DNA of 64,000 bases from Sporosarcina koreensis (GTDB taxonomy: Bacteria; Bacillota; Bacilli; Bacillales_A; Planococcaceae): positions 62,001 to 126,000 of the forward strand of contig NZ_LQYA01000004.1 of NCBI RefSeq assembly GCF_001531445.1, read 5' to 3'. Below the pieces are notes generated by a model. It was not told the DNA's origin. It saw only the letters and a list, made by a program, of their open reading frames with translations, and did not search any database. Below are positions 35,453-43,193 of this stretch, in pieces (position 1 is the first letter of the stretch; each line of letters starts with the position of its first letter). The position numbers were made by a program, and so were the translations under genes.

Positions 35453-37114
35453 TTGTTCAAGATTCGGATTCGGCATACGAAACGATATAAGGAAATCATC
35501 AATACATTTTTACGAAACGGGCTTAGCCACTTCCTATTTCGGTTGGGCCTTACAAATCGGGATCCTAAACACGAGGGAGATGGAATGAAGCTGCAAGATA
35601 TAGGTGTGAAGCTGCGGGAGTCCTTGCAGGAGCTAGGACCGACGTTCATCAAGCTAGGACAGATTGCGAGTTCAAGGCGAGATCTTGTTCCACCGAAGAT
35701 TGCGTTGGAGCTCGAGAAGCTGCAGGATCACGTCGCTTCCGTTCCATTTGAACAAATCCGCAAAATTATCGAGTCTGAGTTGGAGGGCCCGCTTGAGGAC
35801 TTTTTCGGCCATTTTTCTGAACAGCCTTTGGCAACTGCCTCAATTGGACAAGTTCATGTTGCAAAATTGCATTCGGGTGAAGAGGTTGCCGTCAAGGTGC
35901 AGCGTCCCGATATCCGGCCTACCATGGAGACCGACCTTGCCATCTTGGACGATTTGGCGAGCTTCTTGGAATCGAAAGCGGATTGGGCGAAAACCTATCG
36001 CTTGCATGATATGATCGTTGAATTTTCAAGGTCATTGAATAGTGAGCTCGATTACCACGTGGAAGGGCGCAACTGCGAGCGGATCGGACAACAATTTGAG
36101 GAACAGCGCGAGATTGTTGTCCCGAAGGTCTATTGGGATTTTTCAACGGATAAAGTGTTGACGATGGAAAGGATTCAAGGCATCAAAGCGAATGATTTCG
36201 AAAAACTTGATAAGGGCGGATACGACCGGAAATTGATTGCCCGAAGGATTGTCGATTCGATGCTTCATCAGATTTTGGACGAAGGATTTTTCCACGGCGA
36301 TCCTCATCCGGGGAATATTTTTATCCTGCCCGGCAATATTGTGTCTTTTTTGGACTTCGGCATGGTCGGACGGCTAGACAACAAAATGAGATACCACTTC
36401 GCCCCTCTTATCCTTCATATGCGCAATCAAAACACTGAGGGGATCATCGACATTCTTGCCGAAATGGGTATTCTTTCCGATGACACGGATATCTACGCAT
36501 TTTCAAGGGATATGAATGAGTTGCAAAGTAAATATTATGATGTGCCATTGGATGAATTGAGCTTGGGCACCGTTTTTATCGAGTTGTTCCAAGCCGCTCA
36601 GCAACATCATATTTTCATCCCGACCGAAATCGCTGTATTAGGAAAATCCATACTTACATTGGAAGGATTGATTTCAAAACTGGACCCTGAATTAAATATA
36701 ATGGAGGCGGTCGAGCCTTTCGGGAAAAAGTTGATGTGGAAACAGTACAACCCAAAGAGTGTTATCGAAAACTCTTGGATTGAATTCATCGAAAACTTCG
36801 GGGTCATTTCCCATTTCCCAAAGGATTTGAAAGCAGTTGCAACGACCATCCGCAAAGGGAAGCTCCAATTGAATCTCAATGTTCACCAATTGCAAAAGTA
36901 TCTGCATATGCTCGATCGAATCAGCAACCGCCTATCATTCAGCATCGCTTTGCTGTCCTTCAGCATTCTCTTGGCAGGAATGATCATCGGCTCCGCGATC
37001 ATCGGTCAGACGAATGTCCTATCGCATTTCCCAATCATCGAAGCCAGTTTCATCATCGCCTTGCTCATGTTCCTTTTCCTCTTTTACACCATCATCCGGT
37101 CCGGACGGATGTGA
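35453..37114 (+). CDS. ABC1/AarF (UbiB)-family atypical kinase
   Basis: 553 residues from a TTG preceded by GGAGGG. The UbiB family hallmarks are present: KxGQ motif as FIKLGQIASSRRDL, the alanine-rich nucleotide loop ATASIGQVH, the catalytic HGDPHPGN, and the metal-binding LDFGMVG. Two C-terminal membrane helices (SFSIALLSFSILLAGMIIG and a second before the end) anchor it. In E. coli UbiB supports ubiquinone synthesis; in menaquinone-using Firmicutes the role is unsettled. Gaps of about 200 bp on the 5' side show only AT-rich sequence. Confidence 0.88.
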   Translation: MFKIRIRHTKRYKEIINTFLRNGLSHFLFRLGLTNRDPKHEGDGMKLQDIGVKLRESLQELGPTFIKLGQIASSRRDLVPPKIALELEKLQDHVASVPFEQIRKIIESELEGPLEDFFGHFSEQPLATASIGQVHVAKLHSGEEVAVKVQRPDIRPTMETDLAILDDLASFLESKADWAKTYRLHDMIVEFSRSLNSELDYHVEGRNCERIGQQFEEQREIVVPKVYWDFSTDKVLTMERIQGIKANDFEKLDKGGYDRKLIARRIVDSMLHQILDEGFFHGDPHPGNIFILPGNIVSFLDFGMVGRLDNKMRYHFAPLILHMRNQNTEGIIDILAEMGILSDDTDIYAFSRDMNELQSKYYDVPLDELSLGTVFIELFQAAQQHHIFIPTEIAVLGKSILTLEGLISKLDPELNIMEAVEPFGKKLMWKQYNPKSVIENSWIEFIENFGVISHFPKDLKAVATTIRKGKLQLNLNVHQLQKYLHMLDRISNRLSFSIALLSFSILLAGMIIGSAIIGQTNVLSHFPIIEASFIIALLMFLFLFYTIIRSGRM

Positions 37115-37160
37115 AATAATTTATGGCTTTTTCTCCCCGCAGCCTCATTCCGTAGAATGT

Positions 37161-37196
37161 CCAACATAGAATACTATAGAAAGATTTCTATGTTGG
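37161..37196. promoter_or_regulatory. 11-bp perfect inverted repeat next to the ribosome site
   Basis: CCAACATAGAA and TTCTATGTTGG are perfect inverted repeats separated by 14 bp. The right arm runs straight into GGAAGGTGG, the ribosome-site region of the following gene. It could be a repressor operator or an mRNA hairpin affecting translation start. Confidence 0.55.
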
Positions 37197-37213
37197 AAGG
37201 TGGTGTGGGGAAA

Positions 37214-37585
37214 ATGGGGAAAACATTGATGAAGATTTCAGTTGTTTATTTCATGATCGGCATTTCTTTCGGTTTATTCATGTCTTTTACGCATGTGTTT
37301 AACATGACGACCGTGCATGTCCATTTGAACTTAGTCGGCTGGGTATCGCTTGCATTGGCGGGGGTTTTCTATCATCTTTATCCGAGTCTGGAGCAGTCCG
37401 GTTTGGCGAAAGCGCACTTTTGGCTTCACAATATCGGCTTGCCGATTATGATGATCAGCATTGCAACGGCTATTCTCGGAGGGCCGGAAATATTCTTCCT
37501 ATTGGCAACGTTAGGAGGAGCGATGACCGTATTGGGCGTCCTTTGCTTTGGCTTCAACGTGCTATTCGGTTTGAAGAGAATTTAA
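37214..37585 (+). CDS. Small haem-copper-oxidase-like (cbb3 subunit I-related) membrane protein
   Basis: 123 residues with four membrane helices. FTHVFNMTTVHVHLNLVGWVSLALAGVFYHLYP carries the histidine pattern (HxHLNxxGW) of the short single-domain proteins related to cytochrome cbb3/NorB subunit I. It lacks the length and ligand set of a catalytic oxidase subunit. Such stand-alone proteins are seen in many Bacillales, with unproven roles in haem or NO handling. I chose the ATG at 37214 to match the family start (MGKTLMKI). A terminator follows. Confidence 0.68.
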   Translation: MGKTLMKISVVYFMIGISFGLFMSFTHVFNMTTVHVHLNLVGWVSLALAGVFYHLYPSLEQSGLAKAHFWLHNIGLPIMMISIATAILGGPEIFFLLATLGGAMTVLGVLCFGFNVLFGLKRI

Positions 37586-37599
37586 TGTAATCATTATGT

Positions 37600-37630
37600 G
37601 CACCTTCGATTTGGAATTGGAGGTGCTTTT
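37600..37630 (+). terminator. Terminator of the small membrane-protein gene
   Basis: GCACCT pairs with AGGTGC (with additional weak CGATTTGG/CAATT-type pairing in the loop) and TTTT follows. Confidence 0.65.
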
Positions 37631-37666
37631 CTGATGCTTTAGTCATGATTTGGTGATAATTTTCGG

Positions 37667-37792
37667 TATTCAATAGATAACTTCCTTTATTCGACAGATA
37701 ACCGCAGGTATTCAATAGATATATTCCTTTATTCGATGGATAACTTCCTCTATTCAATAGATAACTTTCCGCTGTCCAATATTTTATGGAAA
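37667..37792. repeat. 21-bp tandem array, six units
   Basis: TATTCAATAGATAAC or a close variant starts at 37667, 37688, 37709, 37730 and 37751, with a worn sixth copy at 37772, an exact 21-bp step. It lies between a terminator and a tRNA gene. Because 21 is a multiple of three, it creates a meaningless seven-residue periodic frame on the minus strand. Confidence 0.92.
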
Positions 37793-37844
37793 TCAACATG
37801 AATAATCCCCCACATTTTGCACATGATAGGTTTACTACTATCTT

Positions 37845-37916
37845 TCCGAAATAGCTCAGCGGTGGAGCAATCGGCTGTTAACCGATAGGCCGTAGGTTCG
37901 AATCCTACTTTCGGAG
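37845..37916 (+). tRNA. tRNA-Asn (anticodon GTT)
   Basis: 72 nt. The acceptor stem TCCGAAA pairs with TTTCGGA; D-arm GCTC/GAGC; anticodon stem ATCGG/CCGAT around CTGTTAA, giving anticodon GTT; T-arm GTAGG TTCGAAT CCTAC; discriminator G. The 3' CCA is not encoded. It is a single tRNA gene, not part of a cluster. Confidence 0.96.
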
Positions 37917-37920
37917 TAAA

Positions 37921-37956
37921 GGCTGTCTCTGTCGAAATGACGGGATAGCCCTTTTT
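37921..37956 (+). terminator. Terminator after tRNA-Asn
   Basis: GGCTGTCTCTGTC pairs imperfectly with GACGGGATAGCC and CTTTTT follows. Confidence 0.75.
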
Positions 37957-37988
37957 CATTTTTATTACCAGTGTGGGAGGACATCGAT

Positions 37989-39653
37989 GTGGACACAAAA
38001 TTAGCGGTTTTTGCGTTAGGCGGCATCAATGAAATCGGGAAAAATATGTACGTCATTCAATATGAAAACGATATCGTCGTCATCGATTGCGGTTCTAAAT
38101 TTCCGGATGAGAATTTACTCGGCGTCGACCTTATCATCCAAGACATTTCCTATTTGCGCGAACACCGGGAAAACGTTCGTGCACTTATCGTAACTCATGG
38201 TCATGAGGATCATATCGGCGGCATTCCGTATTTCCTCAAACAGTTAAACGTTCCTGTCTATGCGACAAGGCTGACACTCGGACTGATCGAATTGAGATTA
38301 AAGGAGCATGGCCTGCTTCGGGAAACGAAACTTACATTAATCAACGGAGATTCAACGATTGATCTCGGTGCAATGTCCGCCACCTTTTTCAAAACGAATC
38401 ACAGCATTCCCGATTGTCTTGGCATCGCCTTTGAAACGCCTGAAGGAACGGTCGTGCATACCGGCGATTTCAAGTTCGACTTAACGCCTGTGAACGATGA
38501 ATATGCAGATCTTCATAAAATGGCCGAACTCGGGAGAAAAGGTGTCTTGCTTTTATTATCTGAAAGCACGAATGCAGAGCGTCACGGCTTTTCGCAGTCC
38601 GAACGGGTTGTCGGCGGACATATTATGGATGCATTCCGGAAAGCGGACGGTAAAATATTCATCTCGACGTTCGCATCGAATGTCCACCGTGTGCAGCAAA
38701 TCATTGAAGCTGCACAAATGACAAACCGGAAAATTGCCTTGCTTGGCAGAAGTATGGTGAACGTCGTTGCGGTCGCTGACGAGCTCGGATATTTGGACAT
38801 ACCTGAAGGAATGCTAATCGAGCCGCAGGAAGTGGATCAGATGGATCCTGAAAACGTCGTCGTCATTTGTACAGGCAGCCAAGGCGAACCGATGGCGGCT
38901 TTATCGCGTCTTTCGAGCAATAACTTCCGCCAAGTATCCGTATACCCCGGAGATACAGTCATTTTCGCCTCTAGTCCAATACCGGGGAATGAAAAAAGCG
39001 TCTCTCGCATTATCGATAATCTCTATCGTCTCGGAGCGAACGTCATTTATGGGACAGGCGGCGCAACCGGCATGCATGTTTCCGGACATGCGTATCGTGA
39101 AGAGTTAAAGCTGATGCTTTCGTTAATGAAACCGACCTATTTCATACCGATCCACGGGGAATATCGCATGCTGCAGCTGCATCGGGATATGGCAGAGTCC
39201 GTCGGTGTGGAAAGTGAAAATATTTTTATTTTGAATAACGGCGATGTTGTAGACATTGAAAACGGAGTCGCACGCCAAACGAGGCATGTTGAAGCAGGCA
39301 ATGTCTTTGTGGATGGGCTAGGTATCGGAGATGTTGGAAGGGTCGTCTTGCGCGATCGCAAACTGCTTTCCGAGGAAGGAATGCTCATCATCGTCGTTTC
39401 GATGAGCAAAAGGGATGGCCGGATAATTTCGGATCCCGACACCATTTCACGAGGCTTCGTCTACGAACGCGATGCGAATGAGCTGTATAAGGAAGTAAAT
39501 GAGCTGGTCGTCTCAACAATCAAGGAAGCAAAGCCATCCACCCGCTATCGACGGAATGACTTGAAACACGCTATCCGGAAAGCGGTTGAAAAGCTTCTTT
39601 ATACCCGAACGAAAAGAAGGCCGATGATCCTGCCTTTTATTATTGAAATATAA
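37989..39653 (+). CDS. Ribonuclease J (J1-like, intact metal site)
   Basis: 554 residues from a GTG eight bases after GGGAGG. Metallo-beta-lactamase motifs are complete: HGHEDHIGG (residues about 70-78), HSIPD, HTGDFKFD, the beta-CASP region with CTGSQGEP, and HVSGHA. The C-terminal RNase J domain ends TKRRPMILPFIIEI. J1 enzymes keep this HxHxDH site whereas J2 has lost it, so this one should be catalytic in 5'-exonucleolytic and endonucleolytic RNA decay. The gene is not beside rpoY (ykzG), the usual J1 neighbour, so it may be an additional paralogue. Monocistronic, directly after tRNA-Asn. Confidence 0.88.
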   Translation: MDTKLAVFALGGINEIGKNMYVIQYENDIVVIDCGSKFPDENLLGVDLIIQDISYLREHRENVRALIVTHGHEDHIGGIPYFLKQLNVPVYATRLTLGLIELRLKEHGLLRETKLTLINGDSTIDLGAMSATFFKTNHSIPDCLGIAFETPEGTVVHTGDFKFDLTPVNDEYADLHKMAELGRKGVLLLLSESTNAERHGFSQSERVVGGHIMDAFRKADGKIFISTFASNVHRVQQIIEAAQMTNRKIALLGRSMVNVVAVADELGYLDIPEGMLIEPQEVDQMDPENVVVICTGSQGEPMAALSRLSSNNFRQVSVYPGDTVIFASSPIPGNEKSVSRIIDNLYRLGANVIYGTGGATGMHVSGHAYREELKLMLSLMKPTYFIPIHGEYRMLQLHRDMAESVGVESENIFILNNGDVVDIENGVARQTRHVEAGNVFVDGLGIGDVGRVVLRDRKLLSEEGMLIIVVSMSKRDGRIISDPDTISRGFVYERDANELYKEVNELVVSTIKEAKPSTRYRRNDLKHAIRKAVEKLLYTRTKRRPMILPFIIEI

Positions 39654-39661
39654 GAATGAAG

Positions 39662-39690
39662 CGGAGGACATCGCTTGTCCTCCGTTTTTT
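39662..39690 (+). terminator. Terminator of the RNase J gene
   Basis: CGGAGGACA pairs with TGTCCTCCG and TTTTTT follows. The ABC-2 permease gene converges from the other side. Confidence 0.88.
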
Positions 39691-39694
39691 ACGA

Positions 39695-42217
39695 TCACGC
39701 CATTGTTGTTCGATCTCTTCTGCTCGCAATCAACCAGCCAATACCAATTAGTCCAACAGTGGACACCAATAGTACAAGGCTCCCGGTCATCCCGGTGATT
39801 TGATAATTCTCCGCCAACACCGCAATCTCCCCGTTCGTAATGCGGGCCACATCAAAATACGTGAATGGCGAAAGATGAAGCAAGTTGCCAAGTAATTTGT
39901 GGCTGCCTATATAACCGACAAACCCAATTACAGCTACAGCACCGATGACACCTGCCTTGCTTCGGATGAATTGGGATAAAAAGATCGATAACACAATCGC
40001 AAACCATAGGACAAGCAAGAAAAGCCCCATCGTTTCCAGAAGATAATTTCCGAGCGGCATGAGATGGAAGCCGTCAGTTATAGAAGTCGCTTCCTTAAAT
40101 AAGGAAAAAGGATCGTCAATCCACTTCTGGTCGTAGTGTAAAACAGGGTATGCCCAGTCTCCGAACCGATTTACCAATGTGCCGATGAGGGCTAGTAACC
40201 CGAACAAAGCAACACAACCGATGATTCCTATCATCGAATTTGTGAACACCTTCCCAAGAAACAGGTCCCGTTTCCTCACAGGCTGCGTTAGAAGTAATTG
40301 CAGCGTCGGTCTTTTCCCTCTTTCGCTTGCGAATCCCATTCCTACTAAAAAAAGAAGAACAATACCGGGAATGATATAAAACTTGTCGGTAATATTCAGG
40401 TAAAGTGAAAACAGCCCGCTGTTATCAACTTTCTTATAAGTGTCATAATAGAATTTCTCAAGTTCTTTGTCTTCATACTCATCAAAGATTGTCGGTGTAA
40501 GTTCCCCGGACAAGACCGGACGAAGATTGCGCCCCAACAGCCATTCCTTTTCCGCAATGCTCACGGCATAGGTGAAAGGACTTAACGGGTCGTAAGTGGA
40601 TTCTCTAGCTCTTCGTTCTTCATTGAGGGCAAGCTGGGATTCGTAGAACGCAGTCCAATCGTTCTGTTGATAATGATCTATCACATTTACGCGCATGGCG
40701 ACTAGATTCCGATAATCTTCTAATAGCTCCTCTTTGCGCTCTAGCGACTTAGGATCATTATAATAGACGATTAAAGTTTCATCCCCTTTCTCTTCTGCCT
40801 TTTTCTTGTCCTCATCAAAGGAAGTGATCTCCTGCTGAAGACGGTATACTAAATTAACATTATAATCATCGGCTAATGCCTGTAAGTCCTGAAAATACTC
40901 TTCTTCCTTCAGATCCGTCTGATGTGAAATGAAAATATAGTCCACAATTAAGAGAAGTATCAACACAATCGCTACTGAGGCAAATAGCGGATTGCGCCTC
41001 ATCTTCCGCCATTCAAATAAACTCACCCTCAACATGGAAGGGATCCTGGCTTTAATCTTTCCGTTAGCGAAGGGACTTTTGTTTGCGGAGGCTTGGAACA
41101 AAGCCGATGCTCTTTGAGGCATAAAGATTGCCCAAACCAGCAATAGAAGGCTCCAGCCTACAACAAATAAAAGTGTCCACCAATCGGAAAGCTCCGGCCC
41201 TTTCTCTAGGAACTGTGAAAAAAGAAGCAGACGGAATGGGTTCCACACTGCATTAAGGATATTGTAAGTGGACGTGGAAAATGCACTGATAAGTAAGATA
41301 AATCCTGTCAACATATAAAGGGTAAATGAGTTTCTTACGAATGACCCCAAAAAGAACGTGAGGCTTAGAGTGAATATGCCTGCCAGTATAAATAAAAGGA
41401 TTGCCCTCATGATGTACTGTCCTGTGGAGATAATTGAAACAGTATCACCTATTGTGACAACCGCCGGGTATTCAAATAGAACGGGATGGCCACTATGGAT
41501 CATCGGAATGATAAGACTCGCTGAAACACCAATGACAATGAACAAGATACTCATTAAACATACGCTTATATACTTTCCTACAATTAAACGCCCTTTTGCT
41601 ATAGGTTGCGTTCTGACGGTCAGCCAAGTTTTATGTTCCTTTTCAGTAGTAACGATATTTCCGAAAAGAAGGATGACTAGCCCTATCCCGACAACGCCAA
41701 ATAAGACTGTCGCGCTCTCCTTCAGAAACAAGGCTGGGGAGATCGGGAAGTCTTCATCTTCGTAAGCGAGACTTTGGGTGAGCATCCATTCATTCCTTTG
41801 CATCGTAATCTCCCGCTCAGTATCACGCAAAGATAAGAAACTATTCTCATAGCTTTCAAACAGATGCATATGAGTTAAAAAATCCTGTTCAATTGCCGGA
41901 ATGGCCTCCCATTCCTCATTATAGATTGCACTCTTCCAGTGAAAAAGGGCTGTCGCCATCAAGTTCGCATGCTCTAGCTGCTTCTCCTGCTTCTCATCCA
42001 AACCGATTGTCCTCTTCATATTGTTTAGAATTTGAAACAATTTATCCGATTCTTCGACATAAGGCTCAATTTTCTCTAACGCTCGTTCTTGAAACTTGGA
42101 TGGTTGTTTGACATTTTGGATATACAGACCGGCTGTTACGAAAAGGGTTACGGCGAATAGAACAAGCAGTTTCTTTTGACACAGGATCTTTTTGAGTTCA
42201 AAACGGATGATACTCAG
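39695..42217 (-). CDS. ABC-2 type permease, apparently starting at CTG
   Basis: 840 residues if initiated at the CTG at 42217. The strong site AAAGGAGGTG lies six bases before that CTG, and an in-frame TAA immediately precedes it. Translation from there gives a canonical ABC-2 permease N-terminus, LSIIRFELKKILCQKKLLVL, leading into the first membrane helix. Starting at the first TTG (42040) would remove that helix. The protein has two ABC-2 halves, each with an extracytoplasmic helical loop (QLEHANLMATALFHWKSAI and the segment from DLKEEEYFQDL) and five more helices. A near-consensus promoter lies 58 bp upstream. No ATPase gene is adjacent. Substrate unknown. Confidence 0.75.
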   Translation of the reverse strand: MSIIRFELKKILCQKKLLVLFAVTLFVTAGLYIQNVKQPSKFQERALEKIEPYVEESDKLFQILNNMKRTIGLDEKQEKQLEHANLMATALFHWKSAIYNEEWEAIPAIEQDFLTHMHLFESYENSFLSLRDTEREITMQRNEWMLTQSLAYEDEDFPISPALFLKESATVLFGVVGIGLVILLFGNIVTTEKEHKTWLTVRTQPIAKGRLIVGKYISVCLMSILFIVIGVSASLIIPMIHSGHPVLFEYPAVVTIGDTVSIISTGQYIMRAILLFILAGIFTLSLTFFLGSFVRNSFTLYMLTGFILLISAFSTSTYNILNAVWNPFRLLLFSQFLEKGPELSDWWTLLFVVGWSLLLLVWAIFMPQRASALFQASANKSPFANGKIKARIPSMLRVSLFEWRKMRRNPLFASVAIVLILLLIVDYIFISHQTDLKEEEYFQDLQALADDYNVNLVYRLQQEITSFDEDKKKAEEKGDETLIVYYNDPKSLERKEELLEDYRNLVAMRVNVIDHYQQNDWTAFYESQLALNEERRARESTYDPLSPFTYAVSIAEKEWLLGRNLRPVLSGELTPTIFDEYEDKELEKFYYDTYKKVDNSGLFSLYLNITDKFYIIPGIVLLFLVGMGFASERGKRPTLQLLLTQPVRKRDLFLGKVFTNSMIGIIGCVALFGLLALIGTLVNRFGDWAYPVLHYDQKWIDDPFSLFKEATSITDGFHLMPLGNYLLETMGLFLLVLWFAIVLSIFLSQFIRSKAGVIGAVAVIGFVGYIGSHKLLGNLLHLSPFTYFDVARITNGEIAVLAENYQITGMTGSLVLLVSTVGLIGIGWLIASRRDRTTMA

Positions 42218-42281
42218 TTAGGGCACCTCCTTTCCGGTTAACCTGTTCCCACTCTCCCGGTTGACTGAATAATCTAACACA

Positions 42282-42310
42282 ACTATACGATTGAAAGAAT
42301 AGTATGTCAA
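42282..42310 (-). promoter_or_regulatory. Near-consensus sigma-A promoter of the ABC-2 permease
   Basis: On the minus strand TTGACA and TATAGT are separated by 17 bp. The predicted start site is about 58 bases upstream of the CTG codon. Confidence 0.75.
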
Positions 42311-42334
42311 TAGTTTCCAAGTAACACTAATAAA

Positions 42335-42371
42335 GTGCCTACCCCTTAAAGTCCATATTTAGGGTAGGCAC
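42335..42371 (-). terminator. Terminator of the acetyltransferase gene
   Basis: GTGCCTACCC pairs perfectly with GGGTAGGCAC; a short T-rich stretch follows on the minus strand. Confidence 0.75.
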
Positions 42372-42375
42372 CTTG

Positions 42376-42924
42376 CTATTTACCGTTTATTCCATCCACT
42401 TTCACCATTCCAAATACATAATGATCGACAAACTTGTTATATAGCCATTCAGCTTGTTTAAGATGACCTTCTTGCTGGAATCCAAGCCTAACTGGTATTG
42501 CCATACTCTTTTTATTTTCAGTCGCTGTACGGATTTCAATCCGATTTAGTTCTAATTCATTGAAACAATAGTCAACAACCGCCTGGCAAGCTTTCGTCAT
42601 CAAGCCTTTGCCTTCAAAGCCACTTCCTAGCCAATAGCCAATTGATGTCGATTTGTTTGACCAATTAATGCCATGCAAGCCAATCACGCCGGCAAGCTCC
42701 CTTTTGTACCAGATGCCCGCCTGGAAGCCGTCATTTCTGCTGAACTGCTGCAAAGTGCCACCGATGAAATTCTTCGAATCCGCAACCGTCCTCGTAAAAT
42801 CGATCCACGGCAGCCATTCACGTAAGCTTTCCCTTGATTGGTCGGTCAACTGGAATAGCTGGTCGGCATGTCTATGCTCTAATAAACGCAATTCAATATC
42901 TTCATCTATTTTGTAACTAAACAT
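42376..42924 (-). CDS. GNAT-family acetyltransferase (RimL/YdaF-like)
   Basis: 182 residues. IELRLLEHRHADQLFQLTDQSRESLREWLPWID is the diagnostic opening of the RimJ/L ribosomal-protein-serine-acetyltransferase-like group; IGYWLGSGFEGKGLMTKACQAVVDYCF is the acetyl-CoA-binding segment; and ENKKSMAIPVRLGFQQEG is the C-terminal motif. Bacillus relatives (YdaF) lack a firm substrate. The ATG follows a GGGGGATC ribosome site. Monocistronic. Confidence 0.85.
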   Translation of the reverse strand: MFSYKIDEDIELRLLEHRHADQLFQLTDQSRESLREWLPWIDFTRTVADSKNFIGGTLQQFSRNDGFQAGIWYKRELAGVIGLHGINWSNKSTSIGYWLGSGFEGKGLMTKACQAVVDYCFNELELNRIEIRTATENKKSMAIPVRLGFQQEGHLKQAEWLYNKFVDHYVFGMVKVDGINGK

Positions 42925-43193
42925 TCCACTGATCCCCCTTTTTTGATGATCATTTAATCTTTAATTATAATGTAGTTTTTTGGAAAAGGTGTTTTATTAA
43001 AGACCTTTTTTCTAATTACTCTATCTTTATGTACGGAGTTAGTATATAATCACGTTATTAACTTTCGTGAATAGATATAATTTCAATTAATATTATCCTA
43101 ATTCACTTATATTATAAATCTAAACGCGAACGAATGCATTTAAAACTAATAAATAGTTCGTTTTAATCTATATGTATAGAAAGGGGTTTTACT

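Noticed and set aside
37554-37799. A minus-strand frame of 81 codons with seven-residue periodicity
   Set aside because: It is produced by the 21-bp DNA array, since 21 is a multiple of three. There is no ribosome site and no protein-like composition.
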